From the NCBI RefSeq assembly GCF_001577365.1, contig NZ_CP014513.1, positions 2,666,001 to 2,730,000 on the forward strand: DNA of 64,000 nt. Direction: 5' to 3'. The notes under the pieces were generated by a model, which saw nothing but the letters and a program-made list of their open reading frames with translations, was not told the DNA's origin and ran no database searches. A program made the position numbers and the translations under genes. Of this stretch, positions 1 to 7,957 are shown one piece after another. The stretch is from Frondihabitans sp. PAMC 28766 (GTDB lineage: Bacteria > Actinomycetota > Actinomycetes > Actinomycetales > Microbacteriaceae). Within the stretch, counting starts at the first letter, position 1; each line of letters starts with the position of its first letter.

Positions 1-539
1 GCCGTGTGGCGGACGCACTGCTCGGCCACGGCGCGCACCTGCCGCTTGGCCGGCACGATGCCCTCGGCGATGCCGAGCCGCAGGGTCTCGATGTAGCCGT
101 CGAGGGCGGCGCCCAGGCGCTCGAGGCGCGATGCGATGTCGGCCCAGTCGCTCTCGGTCGCGGTCGGCATGAGGTCGAAGACGTCGCGGAGGCCCTGGGC
201 CGGCGAGGCGATCACGTTGAGGTCGCGGAGGTGCGGGCGTTGCGCGTCGTACTCGAGATCGAGGGCGAGCGACGACTCCAGGTCGTCCTTGGTGACCTGG
301 TCGACGGCGTCGACCGGGGCGGCGGAGCGTAGCTCGTCGAGCACAGAGCGCGCGGCCGCGATGTAGGCGTCGTGGCCGGCGGGCGACGTGTCGCCGTACT
401 CGCCGGTGCGACCGGGCCTGCCGAGCCAGGTGGCCCACTGCGGGTCGAGGTCGACGAGCGTGTCGACCCAGCGCTCGGCGATCGCGTCGATGGCGGTCGG
501 GTGCCGGACAGCGGGGGTGATGGTGGCGTCGGTGCTCAT
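1..539 (-). CDS. DUF885 domain-containing protein, 3' end outside window
   Basis: The minus-strand frame opens at ATG 539 and runs off the window at base 1, giving the first 179 residues. The N-terminus (AERWVDTLVDLDPQWATWLG, then a GEYGDTSPAGHDAY stretch) has the pattern of DUF885 proteins, which are about 550 residues long and thought to be metallopeptidase-like, though their substrate is not established. No signal peptide is visible, so a cytosolic protein is likely. It lies 43 bp downstream of the EIIB gene on the same strand. Function is not claimed beyond the family name. Confidence 0.72.
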   Translation of the reverse strand, partial: MSTDATITPAVRHPTAIDAIAERWVDTLVDLDPQWATWLGRPGRTGEYGDTSPAGHDAYIAAARSVLDELRSAAPVDAVDQVTKDDLESSLALDLEYDAQRPHLRDLNVIASPAQGLRDVFDLMPTATESDWADIASRLERLGAALDGYIETLRLGIAEGIVPAKRQVRAVAEQCVRHT

Positions 540-582
540 GCGATGAGCCTAGTGACGACCGCCGACAGGATGCCGACGGGGT

Positions 583-894
583 TCAGACCTCGACCGTCGT
601 GCCGTTCTGGATCGCCTCGACCACGGCTGCGACGGCGGGGTCGCCCATGAAGAGCTGGAAGGGCACGACCGGTGTGCCCGGCGCCACCACTTCGCGCGCC
701 CGGGCCGCGAGGTTGTTCTGGGTCACGACCACATCGGCATCCTGCGGGATGTCGGCGACCGCCGAGTGGTCGACCGTCACGCCGCTTTTCTTGAGCTGCT
801 TCTTGAGGGTTGCCGCGAGCATGATGCTCGAGCCCATGCCCGCGTCGCAGGCGACGATCAGCTTCTTGATGTCGGCTCCATTGAGGGTGGTCAT
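583..894 (-). CDS. PTS EIIB component, mannitol/fructose type, stand-alone
   Basis: A 103-residue single-domain protein. The IVACDAGMGSS loop places the phosphoryl-accepting cysteine at residue 16, which is the P-loop-like active site of mannitol-type EIIB domains. EIIB takes phosphate from EIIA and passes it to the sugar bound by membrane EIIC. The start ATG at 894 is preceded by AAGGAG. No EIIA or EIIC gene is in the window, so the partner and the sugar cannot be read here. It could be an orphan EIIB serving a remote EIIC or acting as a regulatory phosphocarrier. Confidence 0.85.
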   Translation of the reverse strand: MTTLNGADIKKLIVACDAGMGSSIMLAATLKKQLKKSGVTVDHSAVADIPQDADVVVTQNNLAARAREVVAPGTPVVPFQLFMGDPAVAAVVEAIQNGTTVEV

Positions 895-987
895 TCGTGC
901 TCCTTCGTCGGGGCGGGTGAAGACCCTCCCATAGTGCTCCGTGCGAGAGGGGTCGGCCCGAACTCGGGCTCGGCGCCCGAGTCGGCC

Positions 988-3657
988 TCAGTGGGCGGCG
1001 GCGTCCCAGCTCTCGCCGCGGCCGACGGACACGTCGAGCGGCACGCGAAGTTCTGCGGCCGACCCCATTCGTCGCCGCACGATCTCTTCGACCGCGTCGG
1101 CCTCGCCGCCGGCGACCTCGACGATGAGCTCGTCGTGCACCTGGAGGAGCACGCGGGACTGCATCTCGGCTGCGTCCACATCCTGCCTCACCCCCAGCAT
1201 CGCGATCTTCATGATGTCGGCGGCCGACCCCTGGATCGGCGCGTTGAGAGCCGCCCGTTCGGCGTTCTCGCGCAGCACACGGTTCGACGAGGTGAGGTCG
1301 GCGAACGGGCGACGGCGGCCGAAGATCGTCTCGGTGTAGCCGTCCTCGCGCGCCTGCTCGACGACGGCGCGCAGGTAGTCGCGCACCGCGCCGAACCGCG
1401 AGAAGTAGTCGGTCATCAGCTGGCGGGCCTCGGCGGTCTCGATCCGCAGCTGCTTCGACAGCCCGAAGGGGCTGAGGCCGTACGCGAGGCCATACGACAT
1501 CGCCTTGACCTTGGTGCGCATGATCGGCGAGACGTCGGCCGGCTCGACGCCGAAGATGCGCGCGCCGACGAAGCGATGGAGGTCTTCGCCGACGTTGAAA
1601 GCCTCGATCAGCCCGGGGTCGCCCGACAGGTGCGCCATGATGCGCATCTCGATCTGCGAGTAGTCGGCCGTCAGCAGCGTCTCGTAGTCGCGGCCGTGCT
1701 GGAAGGCGGCCCGGATCTCGTGGCCGACCTCGGTCTTGACCGGGATGTTCTGGAGGTTGGGGTCGATCGACGAGATGCGGCCGGTGGTCGTGCCCGTCTG
1801 ATCGTAGGTGGTGTGGATGCGGCCCTCAGGGTCGACCGCCCTGTCGAGCGTCTCGATGATCTGCCGGAGCTTCGTCGCGTCGCGGTGTGTGAGCAGCAGG
1901 TCGAGGAAGGGGTGCGGATGCTTGTCTTGAAGGTCGGCCAGCGAACCCGCGTCCGTGGAGTAACCGGTCTTCATCGCACGGGTCTTCGGCATGTCGAGCT
2001 GCTCGAAGAGAACCTCTTGGAGCTGCTTGGGCGACCCGAGGTTGACCTCGCGGCCGATGACCTCGAACGCCTGCGCTGCGATGGCAGCAGCCGTGTCGCC
2101 GAGGCGCGCGGACAGGCCGCGGAGGGCCGGCTGGTCAGTGGCCACGCCGGTGAGCTCCATGTCGCCGAGGACGCGGACGAGCGGTAGCTCGATGTCGAGC
2201 AGCACCTTTCGAGACCCCTCGTCGAGCGCCTCCGCGAGGGCGTCAGAGACCCGCAGCGAGTACCACGCCTCGAGCGCGGGGCCGCCCGCATCGTCGCTCG
2301 GCACGAGCTGATTGGGGTCGGCCTCGGGCATGCGCTCGCCCAGGTGCTCGTAGACGAGGTCGCCGAGGGCGAACGAGGTGCGGCCAGGGCGCAGCAGCCA
2401 CGCGGCGATGCGGGGATCGCCGACGAGACCGGTCAGCGTGAGACCGACCGTCTTGAGCGCCTTGTAGGCCCGCTTGGCGTCGTGGACGACCTTCGGCGAA
2501 TCGGCGTCGAGCCACTCTTCGAGGGCCACGTAGTCGCCTCGCCCGGCTGCCCAAGGCACGTAGACGGAGTCGCCCGGGGCCGCGATGCCGAGACCGGTCA
2601 CTCTCCCGTCGGCGCCGTATTCGACGGCGACGCCGACCGGCGCCTTGTCGGCGGCCGCGTAGGTGCGGAGCCAGTGCGCCAGCTCTTCGTCGATGAGGGT
2701 GCGCACGACCGGGGCCGTGGGGCCCGTCGGCTCGGCGGGTGCTGCCGGGGCTGCTGATGCCCCGCCGCCCTCGGCCAGCGCGGTGACGCGCTCGAGCAGG
2801 GTGCGGAACTGCAGCCGGTCGAACACTTCGCGGACGGCCGGCACGTCGATGGGCCGGCGCTCGAGGTCGGTCGGGCCGACTGGCAGCTCGACGTCGGTGA
2901 CGAGGCGGTTGAGCTTGCGGTTGCGGACAGCGCGGTCGTACTGCTCGCGCAACTTGTCGCCCACGACGCCCTTGATCTCGTCGCGGTGCTCGATGATCGC
3001 GTCGAGCGAGCCGAACTGGGTGATCCACTTGACGGCGGTCTTCTCGCCGACCTTGTCGATGCCGATCAGGTTGTCGCTGGTCTCGCCGACGAGCGCGGCG
3101 ATCTCGGGGTACTGCGGCGGCTCGATGCCATAGCGCTCGAACACCTTGTCGCGGTCGTAGCGGGTGAGGTCGGTGACGCCGCGGGCCGACGGGTAGAGCA
3201 GGGTGACGTCGTCGTTGACCATTTGGATCGCGTCGCGGTCGCCCGAGACGACGAAGACCTTGAAGCCTTCGGCAGAGCCGCGGCTGGCGAGCGTCGCCAG
3301 GATGTCGTCGGCCTCGAAGTCTTCTTTGGTGATCGTCGTGATGCCCATGGCATGCAGCGCCTCTTCGAGCAGGGGGATCTGCCCCACGAACTCGGGCGGC
3401 GTCTCACTGCGTGTGCCCTTGTATTCGGGGTACTCGCGCGTGCGGAAGGAGTAGCGCGAGATGTCGAACGCCACCGCGAGGTGGGTCGGCTTCTCGTTCT
3501 TGAGGAGGTTGAGCAGCATCGAGATGAAGCCGTGGATGGCATTGGTGTGCTGCCCCTCACGGTTCACGAAGCTGTCGATCGGGAGCGCGTAGAACGCCCG
3601 GAAGGCCAGAGAATGGCCGTCGATCACGAGAAGGGTAGGCTTTGCTGCGTCCGACAC
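988..3657 (-). CDS. polA: DNA polymerase I
   Basis: 889 residues from GTG 3657. The protein has an N-terminal 5' nuclease (about 5-290; LLVIDGHSLAFRAF and EADDILATLA), a central 3'-5' exonuclease-like domain and a family A polymerase (about 500-889) with motif A DYSQIEMRI, motif B KAMSYGLAYG and motif C QVHDELIVEV. The central domain lacks the DxE metal motif of Klenow exonuclease (here VGVAVEYGADG), so proofreading is probably absent, as in other actinobacterial Pol I. Motif B has Tyr where E. coli has Phe762, a position that controls discrimination against dideoxynucleotides. It fills gaps in repair and in Okazaki fragments. It is divergent from the thioesterase gene, sharing a 74-bp promoter region. 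Confidence 0.97.
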   Translation of the reverse strand: MSDAAKPTLLVIDGHSLAFRAFYALPIDSFVNREGQHTNAIHGFISMLLNLLKNEKPTHLAVAFDISRYSFRTREYPEYKGTRSETPPEFVGQIPLLEEALHAMGITTITKEDFEADDILATLASRGSAEGFKVFVVSGDRDAIQMVNDDVTLLYPSARGVTDLTRYDRDKVFERYGIEPPQYPEIAALVGETSDNLIGIDKVGEKTAVKWITQFGSLDAIIEHRDEIKGVVGDKLREQYDRAVRNRKLNRLVTDVELPVGPTDLERRPIDVPAVREVFDRLQFRTLLERVTALAEGGGASAAPAAPAEPTGPTAPVVRTLIDEELAHWLRTYAAADKAPVGVAVEYGADGRVTGLGIAAPGDSVYVPWAAGRGDYVALEEWLDADSPKVVHDAKRAYKALKTVGLTLTGLVGDPRIAAWLLRPGRTSFALGDLVYEHLGERMPEADPNQLVPSDDAGGPALEAWYSLRVSDALAEALDEGSRKVLLDIELPLVRVLGDMELTGVATDQPALRGLSARLGDTAAAIAAQAFEVIGREVNLGSPKQLQEVLFEQLDMPKTRAMKTGYSTDAGSLADLQDKHPHPFLDLLLTHRDATKLRQIIETLDRAVDPEGRIHTTYDQTGTTTGRISSIDPNLQNIPVKTEVGHEIRAAFQHGRDYETLLTADYSQIEMRIMAHLSGDPGLIEAFNVGEDLHRFVGARIFGVEPADVSPIMRTKVKAMSYGLAYGLSPFGLSKQLRIETAEARQLMTDYFSRFGAVRDYLRAVVEQAREDGYTETIFGRRRPFADLTSSNRVLRENAERAALNAPIQGSAADIMKIAMLGVRQDVDAAEMQSRVLLQVHDELIVEVAGGEADAVEEIVRRRMGSAAELRVPLDVSVGRGESWDAAAH

Positions 3658-3731
3658 CCCGTCAGCCTAGCGACAGCCCCCGACACTCGTTTCGTGCTTC
3701 GAGCCTGGCGGCCGCACCGCAAGGAGACACC

Positions 3732-4175
3732 GTGACCGATCCGACCTCCGCCGCCCCCGCCGCTCCCCTCGGCGCCGACGACATCGACTTCTCGGGGCGC
3801 CGCGGCGTGGGAGACCTGGCCGAGAAGATGGGCATCGAGATCCTCGAGCTGAGCGCCGAACGCGCCGTGGGCCGGATGCCGGTCGAGGGCAACACCCAGC
3901 CGTTCGGCATCCTGCACGGCGGTGCCCACGTGGTCCTCGCCGAGTCGCTCGGCTCCATGGCGGCGAGCATGGCGGCCGGCCCCGGCCGAATGGCCATGGG
4001 CATCGAGCTGAACGCCAGCCACAGCCGCGCCGTCACGACCGGCTACGTGACAGGCACCTGCACGGCGATCCACATCGGCCGGACGCTCGCGACGCACGAG
4101 GTCGTGCTGACCGACGACGCCGGGCGGCGGCTCTCGACCGTGCGCATCACCAACTTCCTTCGAGACGCCCTGTAG
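3732..4175 (+). CDS. PaaI-family hotdog thioesterase
   Basis: 147 residues from GTG 3732, chosen because AAGGAG lies 6-11 bases upstream. The open frame extends to 3642 but has no ribosome site there. The single hotdog fold shows the motif FGILHGGAHVVLAES, in which HGG and the acidic residue of LAES correspond to the acyl-CoA binding and catalytic elements of the PaaI/YbgC-like group. The general reaction is hydrolysis of a small acyl- or aryl-CoA. In actinobacteria this position next to polA often holds a gene annotated as a DHNA-CoA or phenylacetyl-CoA thioesterase, but the substrate cannot be read from the sequence. Convergent with pdtaR. Confidence 0.83.
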   Translation: MTDPTSAAPAAPLGADDIDFSGRRGVGDLAEKMGIEILELSAERAVGRMPVEGNTQPFGILHGGAHVVLAESLGSMAASMAAGPGRMAMGIELNASHSRAVTTGYVTGTCTAIHIGRTLATHEVVLTDDAGRRLSTVRITNFLRDAL

Positions 4176-4185
4176 AAAGACGAAC

Positions 4186-4209
4186 GGCCAGGATCCGAAG
4201 ATCCTGGCC
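4186..4209. terminator. bidirectional hairpin between thioesterase and pdtaR
   Basis: Perfect 10-bp stem GGCCAGGATC / GATCCTGGCC with a CGAA loop. It lies 10 bp after the plus-strand stop and 16 bp before the minus-strand stop, so it can terminate both converging genes. There is no long U tract, as is usual in high-GC actinobacteria. Confidence 0.8.
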
Positions 4210-4225
4210 AGTCGTCACGCGTCTT

Positions 4226-4831
4226 CTACTTCTTGACGCTCAACTGTTCGATGATGGCCTGCGCCACATCGTGCATGGTGAGGCGGCGGTCCATCGACGC
4301 CTTCTGGATCCAGCGGAAGGCCTCGGGCTCGGTGAGCCCCATCTTCTCGTTGAGCAGGCCCTTGGCCCGGTCGACGAGTTTGCGGGTCTCGAAGCGCTCG
4401 ACGAGGTCGGCGACCTCGGCTTCGAGCGTGATGATCTGGGTGTAGCGCGAGAGGGCGATCTCGATCGCGGGCAGCAGGTCGTTCGGCGTGAACGGCTTGA
4501 CGACGTACGCCAGGGCGCCGGCCTCGCTCGCGCGCTCGACGAGCTCTTTCTGGCTGAACGCGGTCAGGAGGACGACCGGTGCGATGTGGTTCTTGCTCAG
4601 CTGCTCTGCCGCAGAGATACCGTCGAGCTTGGGCATCTTGACGTCCATGATGACGAGGTCGGGGCGTAGCTCGGTGGCCAGAGCGACAGCGGCCTCGCCG
4701 TCGCCCGCCTCGCCGACGACCTCGAAGCCGTTGTCGCGGAGGATCTCGACGATGTCGAGCCGGATGAGGCTCTCGTCTTCGGCGACGACGACACGTCGGG
4801 GCGCTGCAGGTGTTGCTTCTTGATCACTCAC
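4226..4831 (-). CDS. pdtaR: ANTAR-domain response regulator (PdtaR-like)
   Basis: 201 residues from GTG 4831; the frame continues upstream through the tRNA gene and is not coding there. Receiver domain about 13-130: acidic pair ED (18-19), phosphoacceptor Asp63 in LVIMDVKMP, then LLTAF and the conserved Lys in VVKPF. A coiled linker leads to a C-terminal ANTAR RNA-binding domain (about 145-200; LVDRAKGLLNEKMGLTEPEA). ANTAR regulators bind paired hairpins in nascent RNA and prevent termination. The M. tuberculosis homologue PdtaR works with the kinase PdtaS, which is not in this window. The closest upstream feature is tRNA-Leu. Confidence 0.92.
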   Translation of the reverse strand: MSDQEATPAAPRRVVVAEDESLIRLDIVEILRDNGFEVVGEAGDGEAAVALATELRPDLVIMDVKMPKLDGISAAEQLSKNHIAPVVLLTAFSQKELVERASEAGALAYVVKPFTPNDLLPAIEIALSRYTQIITLEAEVADLVERFETRKLVDRAKGLLNEKMGLTEPEAFRWIQKASMDRRLTMHDVAQAIIEQLSVKK

Positions 4832-4901
4832 GTGGGGAATCCTACCGGTCGATGCGGAACACGGCCGCTCCGTCGCGACTCGAGGCCCCAGAGGGGCCCG
4901 G

Positions 4902-4983
4902 TGCGAATGGCGGGACTCGAACCCGCAAGCCGTGAGGCAGAGCATTTTGAGTGCCCCGTGTATGCCAATTCCACCACATTCGC
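4902..4983 (-). tRNA. tRNA-Leu (anticodon CAA)
   Basis: 82-nt cloverleaf on the minus strand. The acceptor stem GCGAATG pairs with CATTCGC, followed by discriminator A at 4902. The D-arm is GTGGAATTGGCATAC, the anticodon loop CTCAAAA gives CAA (reads UUG), a long variable arm is typical of class II tRNA-Leu, and the T-arm is GCGGGTTCGAGTCCCGC. CCA is not encoded. Confidence 0.96.
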
Positions 4984-5099
4984 GTCGGCGACAATCTTAG
5001 AGGGTCTCGTCATAATGCGGCGATTCTCCCCACTCGCGCGTTCCCTGGGATAGGGTGATGCGCACTGGTTGTTGTGTTACGCATTTGTACTTCGCGATG

Positions 5100-5237
5100 A
5101 GGCACTGTGCTCATGGTCCGCCCTTCGGGCGGCACGTGGGTCTTTGGCTCCTCGTTCTTAGAGGGAGCGGACCAAAAAGCACCGCGACGAGAGATCTCGC
5201 AACGAGATCGAACACCTCTGATTGAAGGAAAAGAAAA
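5100..5237 (+). promoter_or_regulatory. structured 5' leader of the cold-shock gene
   Basis: Between tRNA-Leu and the cold-shock gene lie about 250 bp without a gene. The leader contains two clean hairpins: CCGCCC-TTC-GGGCGG (5118-5132) and GATCTCG-CAA-CGAGATC (5193-5209). It ends with an A-rich ribosome site (AAGGAAAAG, 5226-5234). Long folded leaders are a known feature of cspA-type mRNAs, where refolding at low temperature exposes the ribosome site; that this one acts so is inference. No confident -35/-10 pair could be chosen. Confidence 0.5.
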
Positions 5238-5441
5238 ATGGCAACAGGCACCGTGAAGTGGTTCAACTCCGAAAAGGGCTTCGGCTTCATCACCCCCGAC
5301 GACGGATCCACTGACGTGTTCGCGCACTTCTCCGCGATCGCCGGCGACGGCTACCGCAACCTCGAAGAGAACCAGAAGGTCGAATTCGAGACCGCTCAGG
5401 GCAACAAGGGTCTCCAGGCCGAGAACATCCGCGTCATCTAG
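5238..5441 (+). CDS. cold-shock protein, CspA family
   Basis: 67 residues, the standard family length. A single cold-shock OB domain carries RNP1 KGFGFI and RNP2 VFAHFSAI, with the usual start [13 protein letters not shown]. These proteins bind single-stranded RNA and act as RNA chaperones and antiterminators in the cytoplasm. The gene is monocistronic, with its own long leader and a strong terminator 21 bp after the stop. The ATG follows an A-rich purine tract. Confidence 0.96.
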   Translation: MATGTVKWFNSEKGFGFITPDDGSTDVFAHFSAIAGDGYRNLEENQKVEFETAQGNKGLQAENIRVI

Positions 5442-5461
5442 TCTTCAGGACACCACCCGAA

Positions 5462-5490
5462 GGGCCCCGGCAACTTGGTTGCCGGGGCCC
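5462..5490 (+). terminator. intrinsic terminator of the cold-shock gene
   Basis: Perfect 13-bp stem GGGCCCCGGCAAC / GTTGCCGGGGCCC with a TTG loop, 21 bp after the stop, followed by TTCGCATT. It may also serve the convergent gene that ends at 5511. Confidence 0.9.
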
Positions 5491-5510
5491 TTCGCATTGG
5501 TGGCGAGAGC

Positions 5511-6137
5511 CTAGTCGGGCAGCGGCAGGCCGAGCAACTCGGCGACCGGCTCGAAGTCGTGACGAGCGGTGACGTACGCCAGTTCGGCCAGAGCGCTGGT
5601 CGCAGCCGGCGTGATGGTGCTGCCGCCGGAGCGAGCCTGGGCCTCCGTTGCATCCTGCTCGAAGGGGAGGTTCTCGAGGGCGACCCGAGCCGCACGGAAC
5701 CGGCGGGTCAAGATGCTCCAGAGCACGAGCTCGTCGGCCGTCGCATCGCCGGGCGACCGTCGAGCCACATCGACGGGGATCTCGATGGCGGGCAGACGCA
5801 CGGTGATCTCGGCCGGGTGCGACTGCAAGGCACGCCGCATGCCGACGGCCGTGGAGACGCCGACGATCGCGCCGAGGCCGAACAGCATGAGCAGGTCGAT
5901 CGGATCAGTGAGCCCTGACGAGTGCCAGGCCGACGCGTCGAGGAACAGGCCGCCCAGGACGGCACCCAGCAGAGTGCTCCAGTGAAGGGCGAGGCGACTG
6001 CGCACGCGACTGCGCACGAACGACGCGTCGACATAACTGGCGGCCGTCTCGGCGACGGTGTGACCCGAGTCGGAAGGCACCGCGTAGAGGCGGGAGGCGT
6101 GCGCGAAGCACCCCTCGTGCGACGCGTCGACAGCCAT
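5511..6137 (-). CDS. hypothetical membrane protein
   Basis: 208 residues from ATG 6137. Two hydrophobic segments (about 55-68, STLLGAVLGGLFL, and about 83-97, LLMLFGLGAIVGVST) suggest two membrane passes with both ends on the same side. The rest is polar, and the C-terminal half is predicted cytosolic. I recognise no family. It stands alone between the cold-shock gene (convergent) and pyk (same strand, ending 168 bp upstream). No strong ribosome site precedes the start, so the true start may differ. Confidence 0.6.
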   Translation of the reverse strand: MAVDASHEGCFAHASRLYAVPSDSGHTVAETAASYVDASFVRSRVRSRLALHWSTLLGAVLGGLFLDASAWHSSGLTDPIDLLMLFGLGAIVGVSTAVGMRRALQSHPAEITVRLPAIEIPVDVARRSPGDATADELVLWSILTRRFRAARVALENLPFEQDATEAQARSGGSTITPAATSALAELAYVTARHDFEPVAELLGLPLPD

Positions 6138-6262
6138 GTCTCGATCTTAGGATTCGGCAGGAGGCCGGGGCTCGGCTTCCCAGCATCGTCACGGCTGGAC
6201 GGCCGCGAATCGCCCCGGATCGCAGGCTCCTCGCCCGCCGTCGCAGAAACAGAGACAACCGA

Positions 6263-6280
6263 CATCACCCGAGGGTGATG
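6263..6280 (-). terminator. hairpin after pyk
   Basis: Inverted repeat CATCACCC / GGGTGATG with a 2-nt centre (effectively a 7-bp stem with a CGAG loop), 25 bp beyond the pyk stop on the minus strand. Confidence 0.65.
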
Positions 6281-6304
6281 CCGGCCGTCGTGCTCTGCGG
6301 CCCG

Positions 6305-7750
6305 CTAGCCGCGGGCGTAGGCGGGGGCGGCCTCGTTGTGCGCGTCGCCGACGCGGTGCACGCGGAGGTCGTTCGTCGAGCCTGCGATTCCGGGAGGGGA
6401 ACCCGAGATGACGATGACCTTGTCACCGGCCTGCGCGAGGCCGTTGCCGAGGAGGACGTCGTCGACCTGGCTGAACATCGCGTCCGTGTGGGTGACGGGG
6501 TCGACCACGTAGGCCTGGGCGCCCCAGCTCATCGCAATTCGGCGGCGGATGGCGTCGTCGGTCGTGAAGGCGATGATCGGGATGGCGTGGCGGAGGCGGG
6601 CCATGCGACGCACGGTGTCCCCGCCCTCGGTGAACACGCAGACGTAGCTCGCCTGGACGAACTCGGCGACCTCGGCCGCGGCGAGCGTGATGGCGCCGGG
6701 GAGAGTGCGAGGCTTGGTGCCGAGCGCGGGGATGCGCTCGAGGCCGTGCTCTTCGGTCGACTGCACGATGCGGGCCATGGTCTGCACGGTGACCGTCGGG
6801 AACTCGCCGACACTGGTCTCGCCGCTCAGCATGACCGCGTCGGTGCCGTCGAGGACCGCGTTGGCGACGTCGGACGTCTCGGCGCGGGTCGGGATCGGCG
6901 ACGAGATCATCGACTCGAGCATCTGCGTGGCGACGATGACGGGCTTGGCCATGCGACGCGACAGCTCGATGGCGTGCTTCTGGACGATCGGCACGGCCTC
7001 GAGGGGCAGTTCCACGCCGAGGTCGCCGCGGGCGACCATGATGCCGTCGAACGCGTCGATGATGGCTTCGAGGTTCTCGACCGCCTGAGGCTTCTCGATC
7101 TTGGCGTAGACGGGCACCCGGCGGCCGACCTCGGCCATGATCTCGTTGACGCGGTCGATGTCGTCGGAGTTGCGCACGAACGAGAGGGCGATGAAGTCGG
7201 CGCCGAGGTTCAGGCCCCAGCGCAGGTCGGCCTCGTCTTTGTCGGAGAGAGCGGGCACGTTCACCGCGACGCCGGGCAGGTTGATGCCCTTGTTGTTCGA
7301 GACGGTGCCCGCGACGACGACCTCGGTCGTGACGACGGTGCCGTCGGTTTCGAGAACGCGGAGCTTGACGCGGCCGTCGTCGATCAGCAGGGGGTCGCCG
7401 GCCGCGACGTCCTGAGGGAGGCCCTTGAAGGTGGTGCCACAGATGTCTTTGGTGCCCAGGATGTCTTCGGTCGTGATCTTGAAGATGTCACCGACCTCGA
7501 GGTCGTGGGGGCCGTCGGAGAATTTGCCGAGACGGATCTTCGGGCCCTGCAGGTCGACGAGCACGGCGACGGCTCGACCGGAGTCGGCTGCGGCCTTGCG
7601 GACGTTCTCGTAGACCCCCTGGTGCACGTCGTAGGTGCCGTGGCTGAGGTTCATCCGTGCCACATCGACGCCGGCATCGATGATCGCCCGGATGTCGTCA
7701 TAGCTCGATGTCGCAGGCCCGAGGGTCGCGACGATCTTTGCACGTCTCAA
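6305..7750 (-). CDS. pyk: pyruvate kinase
   Basis: 481 residues starting at TTG 7750 (LRRAKIVATLGPATSS), with GAAGG a few bases upstream. It converts phosphoenolpyruvate and ADP to pyruvate and ATP, the last step of glycolysis. The TIM-barrel active-site motifs are present: MNLSHG, KIEKPQAVENL with the catalytic Lys-Glu, MVARGDLGVELP and MLSGETSVGEFP. A B-domain insertion and the C-terminal effector domain are intact, and the length is normal. It lies about 210 bp downstream of gltD but is separated from it by a large palindrome, so it is probably transcribed separately. Confidence 0.97.
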   Translation of the reverse strand: MRRAKIVATLGPATSSYDDIRAIIDAGVDVARMNLSHGTYDVHQGVYENVRKAAADSGRAVAVLVDLQGPKIRLGKFSDGPHDLEVGDIFKITTEDILGTKDICGTTFKGLPQDVAAGDPLLIDDGRVKLRVLETDGTVVTTEVVVAGTVSNNKGINLPGVAVNVPALSDKDEADLRWGLNLGADFIALSFVRNSDDIDRVNEIMAEVGRRVPVYAKIEKPQAVENLEAIIDAFDGIMVARGDLGVELPLEAVPIVQKHAIELSRRMAKPVIVATQMLESMISSPIPTRAETSDVANAVLDGTDAVMLSGETSVGEFPTVTVQTMARIVQSTEEHGLERIPALGTKPRTLPGAITLAAAEVAEFVQASYVCVFTEGGDTVRRMARLRHAIPIIAFTTDDAIRRRIAMSWGAQAYVVDPVTHTDAMFSQVDDVLLGNGLAQAGDKVIVISGSPPGIAGSTNDLRVHRVGDAHNEAAPAYARG

Positions 7751-7865
7751 AATATTCCTTCGTCGGGGGTGATTTCGTCATGACGCCCGTAGTGCGTCAC
7801 CCCACCCTATTCCCGACCGCGCGGGTGGCCGTAACCGGCACCCGACGCGGTCGTGAACGTGTCTC

Positions 7866-7941
7866 CCCGTTTTACCTATAGGTGCGGCTTTGCCGCAGTG
7901 TTGTTTCCTGTCGGGAACGCGCTGCCTATAGGTAGAACGGG
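7866..7941. repeat. dispersed palindrome, copy 1 (after gltD)
   Basis: Outer arms CCCGTTTTACCTATAGG (7866-7882) and CCTATAGGTAGAACGGG (7925-7941) are inverted repeats with one mismatch over 17 bp. Inside, TGCGGC-TTT-GCCGCA (7883-7897) forms its own hairpin. The element begins 17 bp after the gltD stop. The same outer arm recurs at 23790-23863 behind rsmB, so this is a repeat family rather than a one-off terminator, though it may act as one. Confidence 0.85.
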
Positions 7942-7957
7942 TGGGGGCGGGGGTGGG

